Positions 1 through 7,529 of a DNA stretch of 34,265 bases are shown piece after piece. Source of the DNA: Flemingiibacterium sp045636265 (lineage in GTDB: Bacteria > Bacillota > Clostridia > Oscillospirales > CAG-272); the NCBI GenBank assembly GCA_045636265.1, contig JAZTXD010000190.1, positions 1-34,265 of the forward strand, read 5' to 3'. Each line of letters opens with the position of its first letter. Position 1 is the first letter of the stretch. The notes beneath the pieces are model-generated. The model did no database searches and was not told where the DNA came from. It worked only from the letters and a program-made list of their open reading frames with translations. The position numbers and the translations under genes are program-made.

Positions 1-25
1 TATCATGACCGCATTCCTTTGTCAA
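1..25 (-). promoter_or_regulatory. Probable sigma-A promoter cut by the window edge
   Basis: The minus strand has a perfect -35 TTGACA (20-25). After a 17-nt spacer ending in TGA, the next two bases are TA, where a -10 hexamer would begin, and then the window stops. Several confirmed-looking promoters here share the TTGACA-17-TATAAT layout with TGn before the -10. It would drive a gene to the left that is not visible. Confidence 0.5.
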
Positions 26-42
26 GGTGTGGAGAAACAAAA

Positions 43-65
43 AAGGCGCACACTCGGTGCACCTT
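43..65 (-). terminator. Rho-independent terminator of the Gly-Val tRNA operon
   Basis: A 9-bp stem (AAGGTGCAC paired with GTGCGCCTT on the minus strand, one G-U pair) has a 5-nt loop and is followed by TTTTGTTT. It lies directly downstream of tRNA-Val, as expected for the end of that transcript. Confidence 0.75.
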
Positions 66-69
66 TATA

Positions 70-145
70 TGGTGGAAGCTACAGGGCTCGAACCTGTGAC
101 CCTCTGCTTGTAAGGCAGATGCTCTCCCAGCTGAGCTAAGCTTCC
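70..145 (-). tRNA. tRNA-Val (anticodon UAC)
   Basis: The minus-strand cloverleaf has acceptor GGAAGCT/AGCTTCC, discriminator A and encoded CCA (70-72). The anticodon loop CTTACAA gives anticodon TAC. The T-arm contains GGTTCGAGCC. It lies 2 nt downstream of tRNA-Gly in one transcript and is the same as the copy at 8600-8675. Confidence 0.97.
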
Positions 146-147
146 GC

Positions 148-223
148 TGGAGCGGATTACGGGGCTCGAACCCGCCACCTCGACCTTGGCAAGGTCGCGC
201 TCTACCAAATGAGCTAAATCCGC
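148..223 (-). tRNA. tRNA-Gly (anticodon GCC)
   Basis: The minus-strand cloverleaf has acceptor GCGGATT/AATCCGC and encoded CCA (148-150). The anticodon loop TTGCCAA gives GCC. It is the first gene of a two-tRNA transcript from the promoter at 244-272. The same sequence recurs at 8319-8394. Confidence 0.97.
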
Positions 224-243
224 ATGTCTTATTGACGGATACC

Positions 244-272
244 ATTATACCACACCGCGCGGCGTTTGTCAA
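244..272 (-). promoter_or_regulatory. Sigma-A promoter for tRNA-Gly/tRNA-Val
   Basis: On the minus strand: TTGACA (267-272), 17-nt spacer, TATAAT (244-249), both perfect consensus, with TGG immediately before the -10. The predicted transcription start falls about 13 nt ahead of tRNA-Gly. Confidence 0.9.
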
Positions 273-335
273 GAGGTATTTTGAAAAAGATAAAAAATAT
301 TTCGGGGCGGATATTTTTCCTCCAAGCCGACAAAG

Positions 336-449
336 TAAAGTGCCGCCGCGAAAATAAAGGAACACGCCCTCAAACTCACCCTCAGGCAGATATACATCCA
401 GAAAACTTGCCGGATGTTCGCCGTACATTATATCCTCAATACAATCCAT
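336..449 (-). pseudogene. Truncated alpha/beta-hydrolase (esterase) remnant, N-terminal end only
   Basis: About 38 codons from ATG at 449 read like the start of a BD-FAE/esterase-lipase-type alpha/beta hydrolase: DVYLP, then VFLYF, then RGGT where family members usually have the oxyanion-hole HGGG motif. After that the reading frame passes into the tRNA-Gly promoter and across the tRNA genes, so the rest of the enzyme is missing. The RBS (GAGGTG, 5 nt before ATG) and a promoter (473-501) are intact, so the remnant could still be transcribed. Family assignment comes from a short stretch and is tentative; the truncation by tRNA genes is seen directly. Confidence 0.5.
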
Positions 450-472
450 AAAAACACCTCCGTTTGAATATA

Positions 473-501
473 ATCATATCAAACAAAGCAGTTTTTATCA
501 A
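473..501 (-). promoter_or_regulatory. Promoter ahead of the truncated esterase remnant
   Basis: On the minus strand: TTGATA (496-501), 17-nt spacer ending TGA, then TATGAT (473-478). It lies about 24 nt upstream of the ATG at 449. Confidence 0.6.
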
Positions 502-569
502 TTGCAAAGTCGAAAAACATGAAATATGAAACACGAATTAATAAAATGTGACAAAAGCCGAAATTTATC

Positions 570-598
570 TTGACTTTCCGCCAAAATTATGCTATCAT
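570..598 (+). promoter_or_regulatory. Promoter for the DUF975 gene
   Basis: TTGACT (570-575), 17-nt spacer ending ATGC (extended -10), TATCAT (593-598). Next come an AGGAG ribosome binding site (629-633) and ATG at 641. Confidence 0.75.
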
Positions 599-640
599 GG
601 TAATAGGGTAAATCCCAAATAAACTTTCAGGAGAATCACT

Positions 641-1279
641 ATGAACAGAGCAGCTTTAAAAGCCAACGCAAAAACACAAATCAAAGGCAAGATCGGAATT
701 TTGTTTTTAATCACCTTGATTATAGGTTTAATTTCCGGCGTTGCCGCAACGGTACTTGCATTCATCCCGTTTGGAATTGGGTCTGCCATTGCAACAGTAA
801 TCATCGCTCCAGCATTCTCACTTAGTTTAGTTCGCGTATATCTCATGGTTGCCGCCGGTACAAAGCCCAAGGCTGGCGATGCTTTCTGCGGCTTTGACGA
901 TTTTTGGTCCGCGTTTAAGGTAACCCTCCTCGTTGGCTTGTTCACTTTCCTCTGGTCCCTTTTGTTCTATATTCCCGGCATCATCAAGGGCATTTCCTAT
1001 TCAATGTCCATGTATATTTTAGCGGAAAACCCGGGCAAAGGCGCACTGGAATGTATCAACGAATCTAAGGCTATGACCAACGGTCACAAGGGTGAGTTGT
1101 TTGTTCTCGGTTTATCCTTTATCGGTTGGATCTTGTTAGGCTACATTACTCTTGGTATTGCATATATTTGGGTAATCCCCTACATGCTTACCACCTACAT
1201 CAATGCATATCACACCCTTAAGCCTGCGGCGCCGATCGTTCAGGAAGCACCCGCTCCCCAAGCCGAGCCCATGGTATAA
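641..1279 (+). CDS. DUF975 family integral membrane protein
   Basis: A 212-residue hydrophobic protein resembling the DUF975 family. It opens with the typical MNRAALKANAKTQIKGK, followed by membrane segments at about 20-50, 55-75, 95-120 and 150-185. Families of this kind are found mainly in Firmicutes and have no established biochemical role. The central stretch with GIIKGISYSMSMYILAENPGKGALECINESK and a following TNGHKGELF is the region I recognise. The C-terminal ~20 residues are a Pro/Ala-rich cytoplasmic-type tail. The start at 641 has AGGAG 7 nt upstream. It is a single-gene unit with its own promoter and a terminator at 1301-1323. Function unknown. Confidence 0.8.
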   Translation: MNRAALKANAKTQIKGKIGILFLITLIIGLISGVAATVLAFIPFGIGSAIATVIIAPAFSLSLVRVYLMVAAGTKPKAGDAFCGFDDFWSAFKVTLLVGLFTFLWSLLFYIPGIIKGISYSMSMYILAENPGKGALECINESKAMTNGHKGELFVLGLSFIGWILLGYITLGIAYIWVIPYMLTTYINAYHTLKPAAPIVQEAPAPQAEPMV

Positions 1280-1300
1280 AATTATACTTATCAGAAAATT

Positions 1301-1332
1301 AAGCCACTCGCAAGCGAGTGGCTTTTATTTTT
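1301..1332 (+). terminator. Terminator between convergent DUF975 and YwaF-like genes
   Basis: Perfect 11-bp stem AAGCCACTCGC / GCGAGTGGCTT (1301-1323) with an AA loop, then TTTATTTTT. The minus side is followed by AATTTTCT, so it probably serves both convergent genes. Confidence 0.85.
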
Positions 1333-1339
1333 GACTAAT

Positions 1340-2074
1340 TCACATCGCCTTTTGACGAATGAGCTTCACTATATCCCCAAGGTACACAAGCCCAAGATAA
1401 ACGGCGACAAATACAAACGAAACATACATGTACCAATACGGATACGGAATTATACTGTAGAACAGCTCAAGCAGCGGATTCTCCGGTCTCAGCGAATACA
1501 TATAGTTCACGCGCACGACGTTTGACGCCCAGTCGAGGATGTTGTGCTCTACTGTGTAGTCGTTTATAGCAAGATTTATGAAATGTATCACCGTATACGA
1601 ACCCATGGTAATTCCAACAGTTGAAAAGATGCACCTCACATCTTTTTTCGCCAGCTTAAATACGAACATGAGTATCGGAATACCAAACTCCAGAACATGC
1701 GGGAAATAGTAAAAGCAAAATACCGGACTGAAAATTTTCGCCTCGGCAACCGAAACATTCAAGAAAAGTGCGAACAATGCTCCGAGCGACCAAAGAAGCA
1801 GCAGGTTATTGAGCGTCTTGTTTCTTGTAACAACGGCAATCGGCAGGACGATTGCGTTGAGCGAACAAAGATGCAGCGGCAGATACTCAAGCGGCGAGCC
1901 CCAACTGACAAGATTGAAAACAATAGCACTAATACCCGAAAGGGAGAGGAGCGCAAGTACGGTTGTTTTTGTCCTATCGCTTCTGCCACGCAATATAAAA
2001 TACAAGCCCAAAACTATCAGAACTCCAACAACGAGTGAAATAATATGCGCTGCACTCAAAAAGCCCCAAGCCAT
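1340..2074 (-). CDS. YwaF/TMEM164-like integral membrane protein (TIGR02206 type)
   Basis: A 244-residue protein with about seven hydrophobic segments. The PLHLCSLNAIVLP segment near residues 86-98 and the YYFPHVLEFGIP segment near 142-153 recall the YwaF-type bacterial proteins that share a fold family with eukaryotic TMEM164, a proposed acyltransferase. The conserved His/Cys of PLHLC is present. No biochemical function is established for the bacterial members. ATG at 2074 is preceded by AAGGGGA and by a promoter at 2116-2144. The gene stands alone and converges with the DUF975 gene across a shared terminator. Family call is from motif memory and should be confirmed by profile search. Confidence 0.7.
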   Translation of the reverse strand: MAWGFLSAAHIISLVVGVLIVLGLYFILRGRSDRTKTTVLALLSLSGISAIVFNLVSWGSPLEYLPLHLCSLNAIVLPIAVVTRNKTLNNLLLLWSLGALFALFLNVSVAEAKIFSPVFCFYYFPHVLEFGIPILMFVFKLAKKDVRCIFSTVGITMGSYTVIHFINLAINDYTVEHNILDWASNVVRVNYMYSLRPENPLLELFYSIIPYPYWYMYVSFVFVAVYLGLVYLGDIVKLIRQKAM

Positions 2075-2115
2075 AACGTTCCCCTTATTTTGACAAAATC
2101 TTTACTGTAAAATCT

Positions 2116-2144
2116 ATTTTACCACAACTGCGGTACCGTGTCAA
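2116..2144 (-). promoter_or_regulatory. Promoter for the YwaF-like gene
   Basis: On the minus strand: TTGACA (2139-2144), 17-nt spacer ending TTGTGG, TAAAAT (2116-2121). Confidence 0.8.
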
Positions 2145-2292
2145 GAGCGATGTGTATCGGCAGACCAACGCATCCGACGTTGGGTGTCGCCTCCCATTTG
2201 TATTGCGCGTACGGCGATGTGCCGTAAAACACAAAAACAGCGCCCCAAGTGGTGACTTCCATAAAGCAGGTTTTACTAACCGCAAACTCAAC

Positions 2293-2328
2293 AAAAGGAG
2301 TACGGACAATTTTGCCTGTACTCCTTTT
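2293..2328. terminator. Bidirectional terminator-like hairpin
   Basis: AAAAGGAGTAC (2293-2303) pairs perfectly with GTACTCCTTTT (2318-2328) around a 14-nt loop; both sides end in A/T runs. It lies between the Xre gene and the YwaF-like promoter, so on the minus strand it could stop read-through from the Xre gene. The stretch 2145-2292 on the left holds no gene I can support. Confidence 0.5.
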
Positions 2329-2392
2329 CACACGCCTTGCCCTGCAAGGTATAGTGTGTTACACCTTTTTGGTGTACTGTCGGGCGGTAATA

Positions 2393-2517
2393 AGCCTCCC
2401 TTGTGTAAAGGGAGGTGGCTCGCGTAGCGAGACGGAGGGATTGTAAAAGCAAAATTTCTTCATAAAACAATCCCTCAGCCGCCTTCGGCGTCAGCTCCCT
2501 TTACACAAGGGAGCCTT
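2393..2517. repeat. Family A palindromic repeat (MITE-like), copy 1
   Basis: Two inverted arms of about 52 bp flank a 22-bp core. Left arm: GCCTCCCTTGTGTAAAGGGAGG, then a small hairpin (GGCTCGCGTAGCGAGAC), then GGAGGGATTGT. Right arm, read on the minus strand: GGCTCCCTTGTGTAAAGGGAG, then a GCCGAAGGC hairpin, then GAGGGATTGT. There is no coding capacity. Non-autonomous mobile origin is inference. Related copies are at 10011-10158, 12448-12564, and within the composites at 14835, 17820 and 22788. Confidence 0.7.
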
Positions 2518-2586
2518 TGGTTTGTGTACTACGAAAGTCCGTCTGTTTTTCCTGACAAACACTGCTTTTGAGGACACAAAAGCGAA

Positions 2587-2605
2587 GCCCCGCGCGCGGC
2601 GGGGC
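2587..2605 (-). terminator. GC-rich terminator hairpin after the Xre gene
   Basis: A 7-bp stem GCCCCGC/GCGGGGC starts 6 nt after the stop codon of the Xre gene. On the minus strand it is followed by TTCGCTTTTG. The T-run is modest. Confidence 0.55.
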
Positions 2606-2611
2606 GAAAGA

Positions 2612-3667
2612 TCAAAGGTTGGAAATCGATTGGAAATCTTTGTTATCACGAATCGCATCAAATGATTTCCATAACAAGAATTCCTTGAAATTTTCCGTCA
2701 TGGTTTCGGTTCCACTTTTTACGATTTCGTTTGCATCAAATGATATTTTATTAAAAATGGAAGATGTATATGGAATTGGTGTTTCTTTTGCGGCCATAAA
2801 TATCTTATCGTATAGAACAGCCTGTTCATAAGATTTGCGTAAAATAGAAATGGCTTCCATGTATTGTTTTTGTTTAGTAAGACATTGAGCTTGCAAAATA
2901 TAGTTAAACATCAAAGTTTCATGAAACCACAAATAATTTTCATCATCGATTACAAGTTTGAGTATTTTCTCGGCAAGCTGTATTGCCTCAATATTGTAAT
3001 GGTCGGTTTCAAGTTCTCCAAGCAAATCGGCCAGTTTTCTAAAAACCAAAGTTTGGCGATGCGTTTCCAATTCTTCACCCTTCAAACAATATTTCAAAAG
3101 TTCATCACAATCAGGATGTTGTCTTGCATATTGAAGAGCCTCATCACGTCTTCCAAGATCAGAAAGAGCAAAAACGATGCCTCGAATAGCCGATTCTTTT
3201 AGATACAAATCAGTACTGTCTTCGATAATTTTTTTAAAATAATAAACAGATTTTTCGAAATGTTCAATTTGTTCTTTTGAACCAAGCTTGTTGCAGTGAA
3301 TTCCATAAGATCCTTCAGCATCTGCAAGCCATTTCAAATATTCAAGATTTCCTGGATACTCTTCGACAGCTGCTTGTGAAATCTTATATCTTTTTTCTAC
3401 ATTGCCCGTTTTCCATGTTTCATCATAAAGCTCTTTGAGTTCCTTTTGATGCAAAGCTTCTACGTTACTGTTAACTCCAAAAAGTTCATCGGTCGTCACA
3501 TCAAGCAACCGAGCCAATGGAACAATCATAGATAAATCCGGAGATGCCGCACCTGTTTCCCATTTGGAAACCGCTTGAAAGGATACGTTCAAATATTCTG
3601 CAAGCTTTTCCTGCGTCATATCCTTCTTTTTTCGTAGTTCTTTTATTTTTATCCCTATGTGATTCAT
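2612..3667 (-). CDS. Xre-family transcriptional regulator with helical-repeat (TPR-like) C-terminus
   Basis: A 351-residue protein. Residues 1-60 are a Cro/C1-type helix-turn-helix: KIKELRKKKDMTQEKLAEYL, then VSFQAVSKWETGAASPDLSMI and LARLLDVTTDELFG. Residues about 70-350 are all-helical with TPR-like spacing (for example YFKKIIEDSTDLYLKESAIRG, EAIQLAEKILKLV, QYMEAISILRKSYEQAV). This resembles the common Clostridia Xre-TPR type; the ligand or peptide partner cannot be told. I chose ATG at 3667 rather than the upstream ATG at 3709 because AAGGAG lies 7 nt before it and the HTH starts right after. The nearest neighbours are unrelated genes, so its target is not indicated by context; autoregulation is possible. 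Confidence 0.85.
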   Translation of the reverse strand: MNHIGIKIKELRKKKDMTQEKLAEYLNVSFQAVSKWETGAASPDLSMIVPLARLLDVTTDELFGVNSNVEALHQKELKELYDETWKTGNVEKRYKISQAAVEEYPGNLEYLKWLADAEGSYGIHCNKLGSKEQIEHFEKSVYYFKKIIEDSTDLYLKESAIRGIVFALSDLGRRDEALQYARQHPDCDELLKYCLKGEELETHRQTLVFRKLADLLGELETDHYNIEAIQLAEKILKLVIDDENYLWFHETLMFNYILQAQCLTKQKQYMEAISILRKSYEQAVLYDKIFMAAKETPIPYTSSIFNKISFDANEIVKSGTETMTENFKEFLLWKSFDAIRDNKDFQSISNL

Positions 3668-3713
3668 ATCATTTCTCCTTAAAAAAAGATAAGCGAGCTC
3701 TGCTTTCACTAAT

Positions 3714-3722
3714 ATTATATCA
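3714..3722 (-). promoter_or_regulatory. Extended -10 element for the Xre gene
   Basis: On the minus strand: TGA followed by perfect TATAAT (3714-3719). No good -35 is visible at 17 nt (ATTGTA at 3737-3742 is weak), which could suit a regulated promoter. Confidence 0.5.
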
Positions 3723-3795
3723 TAAAATCGAAATCATACAATAACTTGTTTTTTGATGATAATTCAACTAACATTTGAGTTTTAACATAAAAATC

Positions 3796-3823
3796 GGCGC
3801 ACCTGCTTTATCGCAGGTGCGCC
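3796..3823 (-). terminator. Terminator of the 5'-nucleotidase gene
   Basis: Perfect 11-bp stem GGCGCACCTGC / GCAGGTGCGCC with a 6-nt loop. On the minus strand it is followed by GATTTTTATG. It starts 20 nt after the gene's stop codon. Confidence 0.8.
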
Positions 3824-3843
3824 AAGTGGGCGCTGTTTTTACA

Positions 3844-5748
3844 TCAATCCTTCGCGGCTTTTTTCTTTCTGCGGCGAACCACCACCGCGCGAACAATAAG
3901 CACAACAGCCGCAATAAGTACAACAATAACAATAAGAACTATGTAAGTAAATATATTGGCATTTCTCAAAAGACTTACCGGGTTAAGGCTTGAATATACA
4001 ACCTTTCGTCCGTCAGTGTCGGCGTAACGTGAATCCATCTCGCCGCCCATGCTGACAAGATAATCTGAAATGGCATACCACTCCTTAAGCGGATTGCCGT
4101 TTTCATCCTTTATAACGTAGTTCGCAAGCTCGTCTGCCGACAGCGGATTTCCGGACTCGTCACGCGGTGTTATGGATAAGAGGCCCATAGACGTTTCCTC
4201 AACAGAACCGAGCATCTGTCCCATGTACGTGCCCGCAACTACGAAATACAGCTTGTCGTCCTCTATTTCGGTAAGCGTTCCGTCCCCGCCGCGCAGCATA
4301 GCGTAGTCGACCTTGTTGAATATCATACGGTATTGGTTGAACGAATACTCCGCACCGGACATGAAGAGCTGTGCCGCAGACATAAGAGGCTGCACCGATG
4401 CATCAAGCTCCATTGCATTTTTGAGGTCCTTGCCCGTCAGGTAAATGCCGATAAGCTCACCCTCGGTTCCAACTCCGAGCGATGCGGCATTGAAAACGTC
4501 CGAAACAGTTACATCTCCCAAGGGAAGACTGCCGCGCACAACTCCCGCCGCGGTCATAGCAACGTCAACTTTCTTTCCGGTGACCTTCTCTGCCGCCCAT
4601 TTGTATGCATCAGCGTAAACGTTGCACAGTGGGGACTCGTGCTGATACGCCGCCACTTCCTTGTTTGTTTCAAAAGCGTACTGGTTATTGATCAGCACCT
4701 GGTCGAACGAGAAGCCGTATTTCGATAAGTAATCCTCTTCCACCGCATTTTTGTACTGCTCGACAAGCGCGGCTATCTCGGCATCGTCCTCAACATTTTC
4801 GTCAATCGGTATAAGCTCATAGGAAGCAAGCGTCGCCGCCTCTCCGTCAAAGTTCAGCTTGAGCACACCGAGATATTTGCCGTATTCACCGGCGGACATT
4901 ATCAGCGTGCCGTTCACCGAAATATGCTCTCTCAAAAGCGTGTGCGTGTGTGCGGATATTATAACGTCGATTCCGAGAGCAGCCTTGGCAAGCTCATAAT
5001 CCTCGCCCTCTCCGCTGTCAGTTCCGCTGTGGGAAAGGCAGACGACCACGGGGTGCTCCCCGTAAAGCTTTTCGCACTCACTGACCGCAGCCTTGACAGT
5101 TTCCTCTGCCACAGTGATCGGATCCTCATACACCATACCGGAATTGGGAGCGCAGTCATCCGCATCAGCGCCGAAGATACCGAAAATAGCGTAGTAAACT
5201 CCGCCGCGCTCGATTATTACGTAATCCTTGACGCCGTAGCTGTTATACGCATCCCAGATATCCGCGACATATCCTTCCGCTCCCTCCACGGGGGGCAGAT
5301 AATTCGCGCAGACGATTGAGGGAAGCTTGTCACCGCTTGCAACGGCGGCATTCAGCATGGACTTGAGTCCCGACTGAAGATAGTCAAATTCGTGATTTCC
5401 GAAAGTAGTAACGTCATAGCCCATAGCGCCCATTACACGAAGCTCAATAGCAGAGGTGGGATAAGCCGTCTGGAACAGCGAACCCATGGAAAAATCTCCG
5501 CCGTCAACGAGAATGGCGTTTGGATCTATAGCCTTTTGTTCATTTATTGCCGTCATAAGTCGGGCATAGCCGCCGTATTGGCCCTCTCCCGTTTCATTTG
5601 CCGAGGGGAGCAGATGAGAATGGAGGTCGTGTGTAAAAAGGATAGTTATTTCCTCGTTTTGTGCAGGTGTTTGTGCGCTTGTGCTCACGCAAAGCGCAAG
5701 CAGGACAGCCGCCGCAAAAATCAAGGCGAGAATACGCTTAAGGCTCAT
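3844..5748 (-). CDS. Surface-anchored 5'-nucleotidase / metallophosphatase (UshA-like)
   Basis: A 634-residue exported enzyme. Residues 1-25 are a signal peptide (KR, hydrophobic core, cleavage likely after STSA). A calcineurin-type metallophosphatase domain follows with its ligand motifs: THDLHSH (Asp41, His43), GGDFSMGS (Asp85), FGNHEFDY (Asn118-His119), then CLSHSG and ISAHTHTLL. The second half matches the 5'-nucleotidase C-terminal substrate-binding domain. The C-terminus has a single transmembrane helix (IFTYIVLIVIVVLIAAVVLIV) and a basic tail, so it is membrane-anchored facing outside. The family hydrolyses nucleotides or UDP-sugars for salvage; the exact substrate is not readable. ATG at 5748 is preceded by GAAAGGAAG; the longer upstream reading crosses the promoter at 5807-5835 and is not credible. 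Confidence 0.88.
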   Translation of the reverse strand: MSLKRILALIFAAAVLLALCVSTSAQTPAQNEEITILFTHDLHSHLLPSANETGEGQYGGYARLMTAINEQKAIDPNAILVDGGDFSMGSLFQTAYPTSAIELRVMGAMGYDVTTFGNHEFDYLQSGLKSMLNAAVASGDKLPSIVCANYLPPVEGAEGYVADIWDAYNSYGVKDYVIIERGGVYYAIFGIFGADADDCAPNSGMVYEDPITVAEETVKAAVSECEKLYGEHPVVVCLSHSGTDSGEGEDYELAKAALGIDVIISAHTHTLLREHISVNGTLIMSAGEYGKYLGVLKLNFDGEAATLASYELIPIDENVEDDAEIAALVEQYKNAVEEDYLSKYGFSFDQVLINNQYAFETNKEVAAYQHESPLCNVYADAYKWAAEKVTGKKVDVAMTAAGVVRGSLPLGDVTVSDVFNAASLGVGTEGELIGIYLTGKDLKNAMELDASVQPLMSAAQLFMSGAEYSFNQYRMIFNKVDYAMLRGGDGTLTEIEDDKLYFVVAGTYMGQMLGSVEETSMGLLSITPRDESGNPLSADELANYVIKDENGNPLKEWYAISDYLVSMGGEMDSRYADTDGRKVVYSSLNPVSLLRNANIFTYIVLIVIVVLIAAVVLIVRAVVVRRRKKKAAKD

Positions 5749-5806
5749 AAAATTTCTTCCTTTCAAAATACAGTATCCGTTTGTATCAAACAGAATTTTC
5801 GACTTT

Positions 5807-5835
5807 ATTTTACCACAAAAGCACGCGCTCGTCAA
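5807..5835 (-). promoter_or_regulatory. Promoter for the 5'-nucleotidase gene
   Basis: On the minus strand: TTGACG (5830-5835), 17-nt spacer ending TTGTGG, TAAAAT (5807-5812). Confidence 0.8.
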
Positions 5836-5914
5836 GGGGGGACAACCGGCTGCGCAGTTTTTTCTTTTCCCTTTGTTATTACGCACACGGCAATGCGCCT
5901 CATATCAGCAAAAA

Positions 5915-5937
5915 AGCACTTGCTTTTAGCAAGTGCT
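5915..5937 (-). terminator. Terminator of the 163-residue membrane-protein gene
   Basis: Perfect 10-bp stem AGCACTTGCT / AGCAAGTGCT, 3-nt loop, followed on the minus strand by TTTTT; the plus side also ends in TTT. Confidence 0.8.
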
Positions 5938-5972
5938 TTTCATTTTGAGTCGAGTTGAGAGAAGAGATGTCG

Positions 5973-6464
5973 TCACAAAGCCAATGAAATATTGTAAATC
6001 GCAAAAGCTAAAAGTCCAATCACTTCGATTATCGCATAAAACGAGCTATGGAAACCTCGTCCAGATTCGCCTTTTTTCAATACAACAAACTTCTTTTTAT
6101 AATATTCGAGATTCCAATAAATATCAGAAAAGAATATCGCCGTAATTTGAACGGCACATAGCACAGCGTTGCATATCGCTATGGGCATATATAAAAATTT
6201 TATCCACCCCAGACAAATAGTCACGCAAAAGTATAGTGCAGTCAATATCAATAAAATGATATTAAGGCAAAAGACGTAATTTAATCCAATTTCATCGTTA
6301 ATTTTCTTATATATCCAATAATTCAAAAAGCCCTTCTTGCTTTTCTTTATAAAAGTTTTGCTGTTTTTGTTAACTCGAAGATAAGAATCGACACTAAAAC
6401 GAAAAGATATATATACAAATAAAGCAAATCCTGCACATATCACATTGTATAAATAAAAATTCAT
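5973..6464 (-). CDS. Uncharacterised small integral membrane protein
   Basis: A 163-residue protein that I do not recognise. Hydrophobic segments lie at about 5-24, 63-85, 88-112 and 143-162. A basic hydrophilic loop rich in Lys/Asn follows the first helix (residues 28-56). ATG at 6464 is preferred over the in-frame ATG at 6521 because the promoter (-10 at 6489-6494) lies between them, so only the shorter form can be made from it. The codon and base composition is more AT-rich than in the housekeeping genes to the right, which may mean it was acquired. It is transcribed alone, from its own promoter to its own terminator. Confidence 0.65.
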   Translation of the reverse strand: MNFYLYNVICAGFALFVYISFRFSVDSYLRVNKNSKTFIKKSKKGFLNYWIYKKINDEIGLNYVFCLNIILLILTALYFCVTICLGWIKFLYMPIAICNAVLCAVQITAIFFSDIYWNLEYYKKKFVVLKKGESGRGFHSSFYAIIEVIGLLAFAIYNISLAL

Positions 6465-6488
6465 TTTACCACCGTCCCTTCTGCGTTT

Positions 6489-6517
6489 AGTATAGCATAA
6501 ACCCATTGTTTTGTCAA
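6489..6517 (-). promoter_or_regulatory. Promoter for the 163-residue membrane-protein gene
   Basis: On the minus strand: TTGACA (6512-6517), 17-nt spacer ending ATGC, TATACT (6489-6494). This places the start of transcription inside the longer ORF and fixes the start codon at 6464. Confidence 0.75.
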
Positions 6518-6529
6518 TCAAGCATTTGC

Positions 6530-6622
6530 TACGCTTGTATGAAGCGCGATGTTTCTTCTCCGTGAGCCGAAGGCTCGCTTCACAGGGCGAAGCCCTGCTT
6601 CATGCGCGTCAGCGCGTTTCAT
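6530..6622. repeat. Short irregular hairpin cluster
   Basis: Several small palindromes lie side by side: CAAGC..GCTTG (from 6521), GAGCC-GAA-GGCTC (6564-6576), CAGGGC-GAA-GCCCTG (6583-6597) and an imperfect GCGCGTCAGCGCG. The bases between include TATGAAGC on the left and GCTTCA on the right, which are reverse complements of each other; TGAAGCG (6540-6546) can also pair with CGCTTCA (6576-6582). The 5-6-bp stems with GAA loops resemble units of the more regular array at 7963-8164. Confidence 0.55.
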
Positions 6623-6635
6623 TACCAAAAAGAAT

Positions 6636-6655
6636 AGCACTTCTTACGAAGTGCT
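6636..6655 (-). terminator. Terminator of the TPR membrane-protein gene
   Basis: 8-bp stem AGCACTTC / GAAGTGCT with a 4-nt loop; followed on the minus strand by ATTCTTTTT. Confidence 0.7.
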
Positions 6656-6695
6656 TTTCTTTTTGGCTCGTCTTGACAAAAAAGATGCCACGGTT

Positions 6696-7496
6696 TTATT
6701 GTAGCCTATCCAATGCAGATTTTGCGGATTCTTTTATTGCTGTTTCTCCACCGTTATCAATGCAGTATTTATAATATGTACTCGCTTTCTCGTGGTTTTG
6801 TAATTTCTCGTAAACCTCGCCCAACTTATAGTGTAGTGTTAGCTTTGACAAATTATCAAGTTTTGGAAATGTTTGCGAAAGCATTTTTGAATTATATGCC
6901 TCTACCGTCTTATAATCTCCCATAGCCATTGCACGATCACTCTTAAAAATGGCATCCATCAACGCTTGACAAATAAAATTCTGCTTTGAAGCACGAGCCT
7001 CGGTGAAAATAGTTTCAGCTTCGTCAGTCATATCATAAGAAAATAAAAATGAGCATTTTATAAGTTTGGCAAGCATTTTCTTCTTGCCTGCAACAGCAAT
7101 CATTTCATCTACAGTCGAAAGACAATTTTCTTTATCGTCCAAACAATCATACGATAATGCAACCAACTGCAAAATCTCAATACCAGGCTTGTTAACAACA
7201 AGTTCAGTTGAATCCTTCAACCGCTGATATTCCTTTATAAACTCATTAGGCTTCAATTCATTACGGACAAGCTTATTTCCTAAATTTATCAGCTTTCCTT
7301 TGCCTTCCGCATATCGTCCACATGCAATAATAATCGGACAAAAACCATAACAAATAGCTCCCAATACAAACAAAAAATTGGCATCAGCATCTAAAGCAGC
7401 CAATATTATTCCCGCCACTATACAAAAACTTCCTATTGCAAAATAGCATACTGCCATAATAACAATTTTCCAAAATCCTTTTTTCGTCAGAAACAT
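6696..7496 (-). CDS. Uncharacterised membrane protein with C-terminal tetratricopeptide-like repeats
   Basis: A 266-residue protein. Two membrane helices are at about 9-34 and 38-59. The cytoplasmic-type region that follows (about 65-266) is all-helical with TPR-like pairs, clearest in LHYKLGEVYEKLQNHEKASTYYKYCIDNGG near the C-terminus. No catalytic motif is visible and I do not recognise a named family. It probably acts as a membrane-bound protein-interaction scaffold, which is inference. ATG at 7496 follows AAAGGCGG and a near-perfect promoter at 7530-7558. It is AT-richer than the housekeeping genes. Its terminator is at 6636-6655. Confidence 0.65.
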   Translation of the reverse strand: MFLTKKGFWKIVIMAVCYFAIGSFCIVAGIILAALDADANFLFVLGAICYGFCPIIIACGRYAEGKGKLINLGNKLVRNELKPNEFIKEYQRLKDSTELVVNKPGIEILQLVALSYDCLDDKENCLSTVDEMIAVAGKKKMLAKLIKCSFLFSYDMTDEAETIFTEARASKQNFICQALMDAIFKSDRAMAMGDYKTVEAYNSKMLSQTFPKLDNLSKLTLHYKLGEVYEKLQNHEKASTYYKYCIDNGGETAIKESAKSALDRLQ

Positions 7497-7529
7497 AATC
7501 CTAACCGCCTTTCGTGATTTGTTAGTTTA

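Noticed and set aside
3..449. 148-codon minus-strand frame as a full gene
   Set aside because: After about 38 codons it runs through a tRNA promoter and two tRNA genes; only the N-terminal part has meaning, as an esterase remnant.
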